Assembly: GCF_030053155.1 (NCBI RefSeq)
Contig: NZ_CP125640.1
Span: 3,242,001-3,306,000, forward strand
Reading direction: 5' to 3'
DNA: 64,000 nt
Source of the DNA: Rhizobium sp. BT03
GTDB taxonomy: Bacteria; Pseudomonadota; Alphaproteobacteria; Rhizobiales; Rhizobiaceae
The notes below the pieces were generated by a model. It saw only the letters and a list, made by a program, of their open reading frames with translations, was not told where the DNA came from and did no database searches. Both the position numbers and the translations under genes were made by a program. This document shows positions 37,722-46,076 of the stretch, piece by piece. Each line of letters starts with the position of its first letter. Position 1 is the first letter of the stretch.

Positions 37722-38753
37722 TCAGCGTTTCAACCAGTTGCGCGACGGTGCGGAGACGGAGTTTCGGACCACCAGATCCGGCCTCAGCAGGATTTCCGTT
37801 TCGGTCGGCCGGCCATCGGATAGGAGCTCGAGCAGCAGCGCCATCGCCTGTTTGCCGATCGCCGTTCGCGGCTGGCGGATCGTCGTCAGCGGCGGGGATA
37901 TGAAGACGGCCTGCGGCACGTCGTCGAAACCGGTCACCGAAAAATCCCTTGGGATGTCATAACCTCGCGCGCCGAGGCCGACCATGACGCCGATCGCCGT
38001 CTGATCGTTGACGCACATGAAGGCTGTGGGAAGCGTGTCGCGCATGAAGAGTTGCTCCACAGCATGCCGGCCGCTTTCGATCGTGCCGTCGCCTTCGAGC
38101 ACGATCCTCATGTCGGGTGGGACGCCGGCGGCGTCGAGACCGGCATCGTAACCCATGCGGCGCCTGGAATAGGCAAGCCGGGTGCGCGAATCGCCGATGA
38201 AGGCGATCTTGCGATGGCCTTCGGCCAGCAGCAGGTCAACCGCCTTTCGCGCCCCCTCGGTATCGTCGACGCCGACATAGGGAATGCCGCCATTGAAGAC
38301 GGGCTCGAAAACGCCGACACTCGGCGGCAGCCGCGCCGTCATCGTCTGATGCCCGAAGGGCAGGATGCCGGTGAACAGGATCAGCCCGGCAGCCTGGTTG
38401 GAATTCAGGAATTTCAGGTATTCGAGCCCGCGCTGGGCGTCGTTCTGCGTATGGCCGATCAGGATGCCGTAGCCATGCGCGCGCGCCTCGTTTTCCAGCC
38501 CGACGAGAATGTTGGAGAAGTTGGGGTCGCCGATGTCGGGCGCCACCACCAGGATCATATTGGAACGGCCGAGCCTCAGGCTGCGGGCCATCGCATTGGT
38601 GGTGTAGCCGGTGACGGCGATCGCCTGGTTGACCTTGAGTCGGGTGGAGTTGGCGACCTTCTCCGGCATGTGGATCGCCCGGGACACCGTCGCGATGGAG
38701 ACCTCGGCGATCCGGGCGACGTCTTCGATTGTTGCGGGCGTGGAATTCGACAC
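37722..38753 (-). CDS. LacI-family transcriptional regulator of the sugar ABC cluster
   Basis: A 343-residue LacI regulator with helix-turn-helix TIEDVARIAEVSIATVSRAI (residues about 8-27) and a GalR-type ligand domain (VVAPDIGDPNFSNILVGLENEA, VTGFDDVP). It is divergent from a ribose-type ABC importer; the 272-base gap contains two identical operators in inverted orientation. It should repress the importer and the genes behind it in the absence of the sugar. Confidence 0.92.
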   Translation of the reverse strand: MSNSTPATIEDVARIAEVSIATVSRAIHMPEKVANSTRLKVNQAIAVTGYTTNAMARSLRLGRSNMILVVAPDIGDPNFSNILVGLENEARAHGYGILIGHTQNDAQRGLEYLKFLNSNQAAGLILFTGILPFGHQTMTARLPPSVGVFEPVFNGGIPYVGVDDTEGARKAVDLLLAEGHRKIAFIGDSRTRLAYSRRRMGYDAGLDAAGVPPDMRIVLEGDGTIESGRHAVEQLFMRDTLPTAFMCVNDQTAIGVMVGLGARGYDIPRDFSVTGFDDVPQAVFISPPLTTIRQPRTAIGKQAMALLLELLSDGRPTETEILLRPDLVVRNSVSAPSRNWLKR

Positions 38754-38844
38754 TGAGCTCTGCCTTGGGCTGTCTTCGCCGCGACACTACACAGACTTGT
38801 CGACAGGTCAAAGGCAGGCTTCAACGGATCTGCGTAAATCCACC

Positions 38845-38881
38845 ATGTAAACCTTTACATGCCTGATGTAAAGGTTTACAT
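38845..38881. promoter_or_regulatory. Twin LacI-type operators
   Basis: ATGTAAACCTTTACAT (38845-38860) and ATGTAAAGGTTTACAT (38866-38881) are each palindromes with 7-base arms and are also reverse complements of each other. Centres are 21 bases apart, two helical turns, so two dimers could bind side by side. Confidence 0.85.
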
Positions 38882-38980
38882 AAACTCCAAAGCGGACGGG
38901 AGCCGCAGCGCATAGCATCCGAAAACAGCAAGCGGTTTTCAGAATGGGAATGTGCGCTAGTTCAAGGTGATGGAGCGGCT

Positions 38981-38997
38981 CCGGCAGGTTCTGCCGG
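38981..38997 (+). other. Leader hairpin upstream of ABC ATPase gene
   Basis: CCGGCAG (38981-38987) and CTGCCGG (38991-38997) form a perfect stem with a 3-base loop, 28 bases before the ATPase start. It has no T-run, so it is an mRNA-leader structure rather than a terminator. Confidence 0.5.
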
Positions 38998-39025
38998 ATG
39001 CAAGGCGCTCTTGGGGGAGGGCATA

Positions 39026-40552
39026 ATGACTGTGGAGATCGCCGACACCGCACCCGTGGTGCTGTCCGCCAGGCGTATATGCAAATCCTTCAGCGGCGTG
39101 CAGGTGCTTTTCAGCGTCAATTTCGATCTCCGCGCCGGCGAAATCCATGCATTGATGGGTGAAAACGGCGCCGGCAAATCCACGCTCGTCAAGGTATTGT
39201 CCGGTTTCGAACAGCCGAGTTCCGGCGAGATCCTGCTTGACGGCAAGCCTGTCGTCCTGCCGCCCAATGGCGCTGCCGAGGCGCTCGGCATCGTCATCAT
39301 TCACCAGGAATTCAATCTCGCCGAACATCTGACCGTGACGGAGAGCCTCTTCCTCGGGCGCGAAGTCACCCGCTTCGGCGTGCTCGACCGCAAATATATG
39401 CGCTCGGAGACCCGCAAGATTCTCGATGTGCTCGGTTCGCATGTCGATGAGAATGCGCTTATCAGCACGCTTTCCATCGCCGACAAGCAGATGGTCGAGA
39501 TCGCCAAGGCAATCAGCCGCGATGCGCGGGTCGTGTTCATGGACGAGCCGACCGCCGTCTTGTCGCGGGAAGAGACCAATATGCTCTTCAGGCAGGTTCG
39601 CAAGCTGCGCGATCAGGGCACCAGCTTCGTCTTTGTTTCGCATAAGCTCGACGAAGTGATGGAATTGACCGATCGCGTCACGGTGCTGCGCGACGGCCAA
39701 TGGATCAAGACGTCGCCGACATCCATTCTGGACGGAGAATCGATCGCGCAGCTGATGGTCGGCCGCGAGCTTTCCAGTCTCTATCCTGCTAAGGTCGAGC
39801 CCGATGTCGACGAGGAGATCGTCCTGAGCGTTGCCTCGGTGTCGACGGGCTATGTCAGGGATGCGAGCTTCGAGGTGCGCAAGGGCGAAATCATCGGTTT
39901 CTCCGGCATGATCGGTTCCGGCCGCACCGAGTTGATGGAAGCGATCGCCGGGTTGCGGAGCCGTCTCGAGGGTGAGGTGGTCATCAAGGGGGCGGCTGTT
40001 CCCTCCGGCGACGTGCATGCCGCCAATCGCTGCGGCCTGGCCTATATGACCAAGGACCGCAAGTCGAAGGGCCTGCTGCTGCGCTCCGGCATGGTCACCA
40101 ATCTGACGCTGCAATCGCTCGGACGGCATTCTCGCCGAGGATATCTCAGCCCCGGCAGCGAAGCGGCCGCGATGGCAAAGGCCAAGCGCCGTTTCGACAT
40201 CAGGGTTCGCGACGGCAACATCGTCGCCGGCCGGATGTCGGGCGGAAACCAGCAGAAGCTGCTGCTTGCCAAGGTGATGGAGACCGAGCCCGACATCATC
40301 ATCATCGATGAGCCGACGCGCGGCATCGATGTCGGCACCAAGCAGCAGATCTATCATTTCATCTCGGCGCTCGCCCGGGACGGCCGCTCGATCATCATCG
40401 TCTCATCGGAGATGCCTGAAGTCATCGGCCTCTGCACGCGGGTGGTGGTGATGCGCGAAGGGTATATCGTCGGCGTGCTCGAAGGGGATGAGATTTCCGA
40501 GCAGGAGATCATGCGTTACGCCGCCGGACTGAAGAGGAAGGCGGCGGCCTGA
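39026..40552 (+). CDS. Sugar ABC transporter ATP-binding protein (RbsA/MglA type)
   Basis: A 508-residue double ATPase of the CUT2 class. The N-terminal half has Walker A GENGAGKST at residues 45-53 and Walker B VVFMDEPTAVL. The C-terminal half has the degenerate P-loop GFSGMIGSGRTEL and an intact MSGGNQQK signature. It energises uptake of a monosaccharide or sugar derivative. The ATG at 39026 follows ggggagg. It is the first gene of the operon divergent from LacI. Confidence 0.95.
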   Translation: MTVEIADTAPVVLSARRICKSFSGVQVLFSVNFDLRAGEIHALMGENGAGKSTLVKVLSGFEQPSSGEILLDGKPVVLPPNGAAEALGIVIIHQEFNLAEHLTVTESLFLGREVTRFGVLDRKYMRSETRKILDVLGSHVDENALISTLSIADKQMVEIAKAISRDARVVFMDEPTAVLSREETNMLFRQVRKLRDQGTSFVFVSHKLDEVMELTDRVTVLRDGQWIKTSPTSILDGESIAQLMVGRELSSLYPAKVEPDVDEEIVLSVASVSTGYVRDASFEVRKGEIIGFSGMIGSGRTELMEAIAGLRSRLEGEVVIKGAAVPSGDVHAANRCGLAYMTKDRKSKGLLLRSGMVTNLTLQSLGRHSRRGYLSPGSEAAAMAKAKRRFDIRVRDGNIVAGRMSGGNQQKLLLAKVMETEPDIIIIDEPTRGIDVGTKQQIYHFISALARDGRSIIIVSSEMPEVIGLCTRVVVMREGYIVGVLEGDEISEQEIMRYAAGLKRKAAA

Positions 40553-40605
40553 GGGCCGAAGCGGACAGATAAGATGCCCAGAAAAGATGGGATGGGAGGT
40601 TGGTT

Positions 40606-41616
40606 TTGGAAATGAGTGTCAACGAGGAGACCAGGGAAATCCGGCGCCGATCCTGGCGGGATGTCGACCTGCGTGCGGTCGCGCCTTTCGTCGCCCTGGC
40701 GCTGCTTCTGATCGTCGGAGCCCTGGTCAATCCCAATTTCATCGGCATCACCAACCTTGCCAATGTCGCGACGCGCAGCGCCTTCATCGCCATCATCGCC
40801 GTCGGCGCGACCTTCGTGATCTCGGCCGGTGACCTCGACCTGTCGGTGGGCTCGATGGTGGCCTTCGTCGCCAGCCTGATGATCCTGCTGATGAATTCGG
40901 GCGCCATCGAAAACCCGGCGCTGATGCTGACGGTCGCGGTGGTCTTCACCATGGTCGCCGGCTCGCTTTGCGGCCTGGCGAATGGCCTGATCACCACGGT
41001 GGGCAAGATCGAGCCGTTCATCGCGACGCTCGGCACGATGGGCATCTATCGCGGCCTGACAACATGGCTGTCGCAGGGCGGCGCGATCACGCTGCGCTCC
41101 GCCGATATCCAGACGCTCTATCGTCCGACTTATTTCGGCACGATCGCCGGCGTGCCGGTGCCGATCGTGGTGATCCTGGCGGTGACGGCGGTTGCGGCCT
41201 TCATCCTCTACCGCACCCGATACGGGCGCCATGTCGTCGCAGTCGGGTCGAACAGCGATGTCGCCCGCTATTCCGGCATCGCGGTCAACCGCGTCAGGAC
41301 GATCGCCTTCGTCATCCAGGGCCTGTGCGTCGCCATTGCCGTGCTGCTCTATGTTCCCCGTCTCGGCTCGACATCGGCGACGACGGGCATCCTGTGGGAG
41401 TTGCAGGCGATCACGGCGGTCGTCGTCGGCGGCACGGCGCTGAAGGGCGGCGCCGGCAGGGTCTGGGGCACGATCTGCGGCGCCTTCATTCTCGAACTCG
41501 TCGGCAACATCATGCTGCTTTCGAATTTCATCAGCGAGTATCTGATCGGCGCCATCCAGGGTGCGATCATCATCATCGCCATGTTCGTCCAGCGCTCGCT
41601 GGTGCGCAAACCATAA
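40606..41616 (+). CDS. Sugar ABC transporter permease (RbsC type)
   Basis: A permease of about 336 residues, CUT2 class, with 8-10 hydrophobic segments. Its N-terminal cytoplasmic stretch is MSVNEETREIRRRSW and the conserved core is DLDLSVGSMVAFVASL and ALKGGAGRVWGT. The start is uncertain: GGGAGG (40594-40599) is 6 bases from a TTG at 40606 and 12 bases from the ATG at 40612, so the TTG is favoured by spacing. It pairs with the upstream ATPase. Confidence 0.92.
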   Translation: MEMSVNEETREIRRRSWRDVDLRAVAPFVALALLLIVGALVNPNFIGITNLANVATRSAFIAIIAVGATFVISAGDLDLSVGSMVAFVASLMILLMNSGAIENPALMLTVAVVFTMVAGSLCGLANGLITTVGKIEPFIATLGTMGIYRGLTTWLSQGGAITLRSADIQTLYRPTYFGTIAGVPVPIVVILAVTAVAAFILYRTRYGRHVVAVGSNSDVARYSGIAVNRVRTIAFVIQGLCVAIAVLLYVPRLGSTSATTGILWELQAITAVVVGGTALKGGAGRVWGTICGAFILELVGNIMLLSNFISEYLIGAIQGAIIIIAMFVQRSLVRKP

Positions 41617-41702
41617 GGCAGACGGTTCTCGGATTGGCCGGGCTTCACAGGGCACCCGGCTCGGATTGGACAAGTCCCTGATATTTTTGGGAGGAAATAA
41701 GC

Positions 41703-42650
41703 ATGCGCAAGCTCATGTTGGGTCTGGCCGTTGCGGGGGTGGCTTTTGCCGGCGCAGCCTACGCCCAGGACAAGAACTACACGATCGGTGTGTCCATTCC
41801 GGCCGCCGATCACGGCTGGACCTCTGGCGTCGTGTTCCATGCCGAGCGTATTGCCAAGAAGTTGATGGCCGAACATCCGGGCCTGAACGTCATCGTCAAG
41901 ACCTCGCCGGATGCCGCCACGCAGGCAAACGCCGTGCAGGATCTCGACACGCAGGGCATCGATGCGCTCGTCATCCTGCCGTCGGATCCCGATCCGCTGG
42001 TCAACGCCATCAAGGAAGTCAAGGGCAAGGGCAAGTTCGTCGCGCTTGTCGACCGTGCACCGTCGAACAACGACAACTCCGTGCGCGACCTTTATGTTGC
42101 CGGCAACAATCCGGCGCTCGGCGAAGTCGCCGGCAAATATATTGCCGAAAAGACGCCTGACGCCGAAGTCGTCGTCATCCGCGGCCTGCCGATCCCGATC
42201 GACCAGCAGCGCCAGGACGGTTTCGACAAGGGTATCGCCGGCTCCAAGGTCAAGATTCTCGACCGCCAGTACGGCAACTGGAACCGCGACGACGCCTTTA
42301 AGGTCATGCAGGACTATCTGACCAAGTATCCGAAGATCGACGTCGTCTGGTGCCAGGATGACGACATGGCCGTCGGTGTTCTGCAGGCCATCGAGCAGGC
42401 CAAGCGCACCGACATCCAGTATGTCATCGCCGGCGCCGGCTCCAAGGACATGGTCAAGAAGGTCATGGATGGCGACAAGCTGATCCCGGTCGACGTTCTC
42501 TATCCGCCGGCAATGGTCGGCACGGCGATGGAGCTGACGGCCGCCGCGCTCTACGATCAGGTCCCCGTTCATGGCAACTACATCCTCGATGCGACGCTCG
42601 TCACCAAGGAGAATGCCAAGAACTTCTACTTCCCCGATTCGCCGTTCTGA
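41703..42650 (+). CDS. Sugar ABC transporter substrate-binding protein
   Basis: A 315-residue periplasmic protein of the ribose-binding (peripla_BP_4) class. The signal peptide is MRKLMLGLAVAGVAFAGAAYAQ with cleavage after AYA. The mature protein begins QDKNYTIGVSIPAADHGWTS. The binding-cleft residues DRAPSNND and WCQDDDMAVG are typical. It provides the ligand for the ATPase and permease upstream. The operon continues to an isomerase and a dehydrogenase, which suggests a sugar that needs oxidation and isomerisation. Confidence 0.93.
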   Translation: MRKLMLGLAVAGVAFAGAAYAQDKNYTIGVSIPAADHGWTSGVVFHAERIAKKLMAEHPGLNVIVKTSPDAATQANAVQDLDTQGIDALVILPSDPDPLVNAIKEVKGKGKFVALVDRAPSNNDNSVRDLYVAGNNPALGEVAGKYIAEKTPDAEVVVIRGLPIPIDQQRQDGFDKGIAGSKVKILDRQYGNWNRDDAFKVMQDYLTKYPKIDVVWCQDDDMAVGVLQAIEQAKRTDIQYVIAGAGSKDMVKKVMDGDKLIPVDVLYPPAMVGTAMELTAAALYDQVPVHGNYILDATLVTKENAKNFYFPDSPF

Positions 42651-42666
42651 TCGCGATCGGAGATGT

Positions 42667-42702
42667 GCGCCCATTCGAAAGAATGGGCGCCTTTCTGTCT
42701 TT
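42667..42702 (+). terminator. Terminator/attenuator after the binding-protein gene
   Basis: GCGCCCATTC (42667-42676) pairs with GAATGGGCGC (42681-42690) across a GAAA tetraloop, followed by a T-rich tail (ctttctgtcttt). Confidence 0.85.
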
Positions 42703-42898
42703 CCATAGGCATGCAGCCTGAAAATGCTGCACGTACCTCTTGCCCGCCAAAGCCCATCATGATTAGCTCGCAGCCATATCGCATCCGGGCTTGCGCCAGA
42801 TCCGAGAGCGAGGGCGAAGAGGCACCTTGCGCCCGCCAAATTGCGTGCTACAACACTTCAGAAACGTTTACGGTCGATATTTCAGGGAGGAATCTGAC
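42703..42898. promoter_or_regulatory. Gap upstream of the isomerase with possible LacI-type half-operator
   Basis: About 200 bases without a gene. The octamer AAACGTTT (42862-42869) in agaaacgtttacgg resembles the core of LacI-type sites and lies 30 bases before the isomerase start, so this gene may have its own regulated promoter. Confidence 0.35.
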
Positions 42899-43954
42899 AT
42901 GAAGACGATCAAGGGCCCCGGCCTTTTCCTTGGCCAGTTCGCGGGCGATGCCGCGCCTTTCAATTCCTGGGATGCGATCACCAAATGGGCGGCCGACATC
43001 GGTTACAAGGGCGTCCAGGTGCCGACCTGGGCGAGCCAGCTGATCGATTTGAAGAAGGCTGCGACCTCCAAGGATTATTGCGACGAATTCGCCGGCAAGG
43101 CCCGCGAAAACGGCATCGAGATCACGGAACTCTCCACCCATCTGCAGGGCCAGCTCGTCGCCGTTCACCCGGCCTATGACGAAGCCTTCGACGGGTTCGC
43201 AGCCTCCGAAGTGCGCGGCAATCCGAAGGCGCGCCAGGAATGGGCGGTCGAGCAGGTCAAGATGGCGCTGACGGCATCGAAAAACCTCGGCCTCAAGGCG
43301 CATGCGACCTTCTCCGGCGCGCTCGCCTGGCCCTTCATCTATCCCTGGCCGCAGCGTCCCGCCGGCCTGGTCGAAACAGCCTTCGACGAACTCGCCCGCC
43401 GCTGGACGCCGATCCTCAACCATGCCGATGAGAACGGCATCGACGTCTGCTACGAGATCCATCCGGGTGAAGACCTGCATGACGGCATCACTTTCGAGAT
43501 GTTCCTGGAGCGCGTGAAGAACCACCCGCGCGCCAACATGCTCTACGATCCCTCGCACTATGTCCTGCAGTGCCTCGATTATCTCGACAATATCGACATC
43601 TACAAGGACCGCATCAAGATGTTCCACGTCAAGGATGCGGAGTTCAATCCGACCGGGCGTCAGGGCGTCTATGGCGGCTATCAGGGCTGGGTGGAACGCG
43701 CCGGCCGCTTCCGCTCGCTCGGCGACGGCCAGGTCGATTTCGGTGCGGTGTTCTCGAAGATGACCGCCAATAATTTCGACGGCTGGGCCGTGGTCGAATG
43801 GGAATGCGCACTGAAGCATCCTGAGGACGGCGCCCGCGAAGGGGCCGAGTTCGTCGCCGCCCACATCATCCGCGTCACGGAAAAGGCCTTCGACGATTTT
43901 GCCGGCAGCGGCACGGACCAGGCGGCGAACCGGCGGATGCTGGGGCTTTCCTAA
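42899..43954 (+). CDS. Sugar phosphate isomerase/epimerase family protein (TIM barrel)
   Basis: A 351-residue xylose-isomerase-like TIM barrel (AP_endonuc_2 fold). Probable metal ligands are in CYEIHPGEDLHDG, MLYDPSHYVLQ, FHVKDAEF and VVEWECALKHPEDG. Members act on free sugars, inositol intermediates or keto-glycosides, not only on phosphates. It lies between a sugar importer and a Gfo/Idh/MocA dehydrogenase, the pair expected for oxidation and then isomerisation, epimerisation or elimination of the imported compound. The ATG at 42899 follows agggagga. Confidence 0.9.
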   Translation: MKTIKGPGLFLGQFAGDAAPFNSWDAITKWAADIGYKGVQVPTWASQLIDLKKAATSKDYCDEFAGKARENGIEITELSTHLQGQLVAVHPAYDEAFDGFAASEVRGNPKARQEWAVEQVKMALTASKNLGLKAHATFSGALAWPFIYPWPQRPAGLVETAFDELARRWTPILNHADENGIDVCYEIHPGEDLHDGITFEMFLERVKNHPRANMLYDPSHYVLQCLDYLDNIDIYKDRIKMFHVKDAEFNPTGRQGVYGGYQGWVERAGRFRSLGDGQVDFGAVFSKMTANNFDGWAVVEWECALKHPEDGAREGAEFVAAHIIRVTEKAFDDFAGSGTDQAANRRMLGLS

Positions 43955-43972
43955 ACAGGGCATCTGGTGGGT

Positions 43973-44107
43973 GCCCCTCACCCTAACCCTCTCCCCGTAA
44001 ACGGGAGAGGGGGCTTGCCCGACCAAACGTTGAGAGCGGAAAAGACGCTGCGGCATATCCCCTTCACCCCGCTTGCGGGGAGAAGATGGCGGCAGCCGGA
44101 TGAGGGG
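43973..44107. repeat. RIME-like palindromic repeat between isomerase and dehydrogenase
   Basis: Begins gcccctcaccctaaccctctccccg and ends ccggatgagggg, so it is in the reverse orientation relative to the copy at 21299. Palindromes: CCCTCTCCC (43987-43995) with GGGAGAGGG (44003-44011), and CTTCaCCCCGC (44062-44072) / GCGGGGaGAAG (44075-44085) with one mismatch. Confidence 0.8.
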
Positions 44108-44144
44108 CGCGCATCCGCACCAGGCTAAATTTCAGGAGGAATCA

Positions 44145-45332
44145 ATGGCAATCGAAGCATCATCCGAACAGACCCGCGAGCCGCGCATCCGGCTCGGCAT
44201 GGTGGGCGGCGGCGCCGGCGCGTTCATCGGCGCGGTGCACCGGATCGCGGCGCGTATCGACGATCAGTACGATCTCATCGCCGGCGCGCTGTCGTCGACG
44301 CCCGAGAAGGCGGTTCAGTCCGGCCGCGACCTCGGCCTCGATCCATCGCGGACCTATTCCAGCTACCGCGAAATGGCGATCCGCGAGGCGAAGCTGAAGA
44401 ACGGCATCGAGGCGGTGGCGATCGTCACGCCGAACCATGTGCATTACGACGCGGCCAAGGAATTCCTGAAGCGCGGCATCCATGTCATCTGCGACAAGCC
44501 GCTGACATCCAACCTTGCCGATGCGAAAAAGCTGAAGAAAATTGCCGACGACAGCGGCGCGCTCTTCGTGCTGACGCATAATTACACCGGTTATCCGATG
44601 GTCCGCCAGGCGCGCGAGATGATCGCCAACGGCGAACTCGGCGATATAAGAGTCGTCCAGGCCGAATATCCGCAGGATTGGCTGACCGAGGCGGTCGAGC
44701 AGACCGGCCAGAAGCAGGCCGCCTGGCGCACCGATCCGGCGCAATCCGGCGTCGGCGGCTCCACGGGCGATATCGGCACCCATGCCTATAATCTCGCCGC
44801 CTTCATATCGGGCCTGGAACTCGACAGCCTGGCTGCCGATCTCGACAGTTTCGTTCCCGGCCGGCGGCTGGATGACAATGCCCATGTCATGCTGCGTTTC
44901 AAGGCGAAGGGCTCGGAGAAGCCGGCTAAGGGCATGCTCTGGTGCAGCCAAGTGGCGCCCGGCCATGAAAACGGCCTGATGGTGCGCGTCTACGGCAGCA
45001 AGGGCGGGCTGGAATGGACCCAGAAGGATCCGAATTATCTATGGTACACGCCGTTCGGCGAGCCGAAGCGACTGATCACCCGGGGCGGCGCCGGTTCGGG
45101 CGCGGCTGCCGGCCGTGTCACCCGCGTGCCGTCAGGGCATCCGGAGGGATATCTCGAGGCCTTTGCGACGATCTACACGGAAGCCGCGCATGCGATCAAT
45201 GCCCGAAAGAAGGGCAAGGCCGTCGACAAGGCGGTGGTCTACCCCACCGTCGATGACGGCGTGAAGGGTGTGGCCTTCGTCGAGGCTTGCGTCGCGTCCT
45301 CGAAGAAGAACGGCGCCTGGGTCAAGGTCTGA
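44145..45332 (+). CDS. Gfo/Idh/MocA-family oxidoreductase
   Basis: A 395-residue NAD(P)-dependent sugar dehydrogenase. The Rossmann motif GMVGGGAGAFIGAVHR is at about residues 18-33, the catalytic-type lysine in ICDKPLTS, and the C-terminal-domain motif GGSTGDIGTHAYNLA follows. Family members oxidise inositols, glucosides or 1,6-anhydrosugars, often at C2 or C3. The ATG follows aggagga. It is probably the last gene of the sugar cluster and is closed by a terminator. Confidence 0.92.
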   Translation: MAIEASSEQTREPRIRLGMVGGGAGAFIGAVHRIAARIDDQYDLIAGALSSTPEKAVQSGRDLGLDPSRTYSSYREMAIREAKLKNGIEAVAIVTPNHVHYDAAKEFLKRGIHVICDKPLTSNLADAKKLKKIADDSGALFVLTHNYTGYPMVRQAREMIANGELGDIRVVQAEYPQDWLTEAVEQTGQKQAAWRTDPAQSGVGGSTGDIGTHAYNLAAFISGLELDSLAADLDSFVPGRRLDDNAHVMLRFKAKGSEKPAKGMLWCSQVAPGHENGLMVRVYGSKGGLEWTQKDPNYLWYTPFGEPKRLITRGGAGSGAAAGRVTRVPSGHPEGYLEAFATIYTEAAHAINARKKGKAVDKAVVYPTVDDGVKGVAFVEACVASSKKNGAWVKV

Positions 45333-45358
45333 AACTACCGATCCGCGTCGCCCAATGA

Positions 45359-45395
45359 AAAACGCCGAGGCGGCTCAAAGTCGCCTCGGCGTTTT
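45359..45395. terminator. Bidirectional terminator
   Basis: ACGCCGAGGCG (45362-45372) pairs with CGCCTCGGCGT (45382-45392), flanked by AAAA on the left and TTTT on the right, so it serves both the dehydrogenase and the convergent DoxX gene. Confidence 0.93.
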
Positions 45396-45407
45396 CACGT
45401 ATGCTGA

Positions 45408-45812
45408 TCAAGCAGCAGCAGTGCGGCCGCGCTTCAGCAGATTATCGACGCTGAGCGGTCCTGCACCCGCCGCCACCAGATACAGAAACACGAAGCAGAA
45501 CAGGATCGCCGCGACGCCGCCATTCTGCGCGGGGTAGATGCCCTTCGAGGCATGCCCGATGAAGTAGGCGAAAGCCATCAGGCCGGAGAGCACGAAGGCT
45601 GCGATCCGGGTCTGGAACCCGACCAGAACCAGGAAACCGAGGGTGAGTTCGATAAGCCCGGCGATCCAGGAGAGCGAGCCCATGGGCGGCACGCTGGCGG
45701 CGGCCGGGAAATGCAGGATCTTCTGTGTTCCGTAACTGAACAGCACAAGTGACGAGACGATGCGCAGCAGGCTCAACAGATGCGGCTGCAGCAGGTGGAT
45801 CGAAGACAGCAT
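45408..45812 (-). CDS. DoxX-family membrane protein
   Basis: A 134-residue four-helix DoxX protein (LLSLLRIVSSLVLFSYGTQKIL; GLIELTLGFLVLVGFQTRIAAFVLSGLMAFAYF). It ends with PLSVDNLLKRGRTAAA, similar to the SIDNLLRKR ending of the DoxX protein at 15584, so the two are paralogous. The function is uncertain; redox or quinone-linked roles are known for a few family members. It is divergent from the beta-glucosidase. Confidence 0.85.
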   Translation of the reverse strand: MLSSIHLLQPHLLSLLRIVSSLVLFSYGTQKILHFPAAASVPPMGSLSWIAGLIELTLGFLVLVGFQTRIAAFVLSGLMAFAYFIGHASKGIYPAQNGGVAAILFCFVFLYLVAAGAGPLSVDNLLKRGRTAAA

Positions 45813-45971
45813 CGGATTCCTTTCATGTTTGCGATATCCTGGCTGTGTCCGCGATCACAGGCGCGACGGCAAGTCACGAGTGCTGACATTCGTGTTATGA
45901 GGGCAGTCAGAGCGAAAAGCGCGACGGGCCGGGGTGAGGCAGCGCTGCAGTCCTTGCCGATCTGCGTTCCG

Positions 45972-45987
45972 ACTGTAACGTTACAGT
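45972..45987. promoter_or_regulatory. Perfect 16-bp palindrome upstream of beta-glucosidase
   Basis: ACTGTAACGTTACAGT is fully self-complementary and lies 90 bases before the beta-glucosidase start in the gap shared with DoxX. Size and symmetry suit a LacI- or TetR-type repressor site. Confidence 0.65.
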
Positions 45988-46076
45988 TTTTCTCCGTCCG
46001 GGCCTGTACTTTGCTTTCCGGCTTGGCTAAATCCGAGCGCAAACGCTCCATTCACACGCTGAGACGGGATTTACAG

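Noticed and set aside
12299..44107. Clustered palindromic repeats as a possible CRISPR array
   Set aside because: The copies are far apart, variable in length and imperfect, with no regular spacers or cas genes; they fit dispersed rhizobial intergenic mosaic elements.
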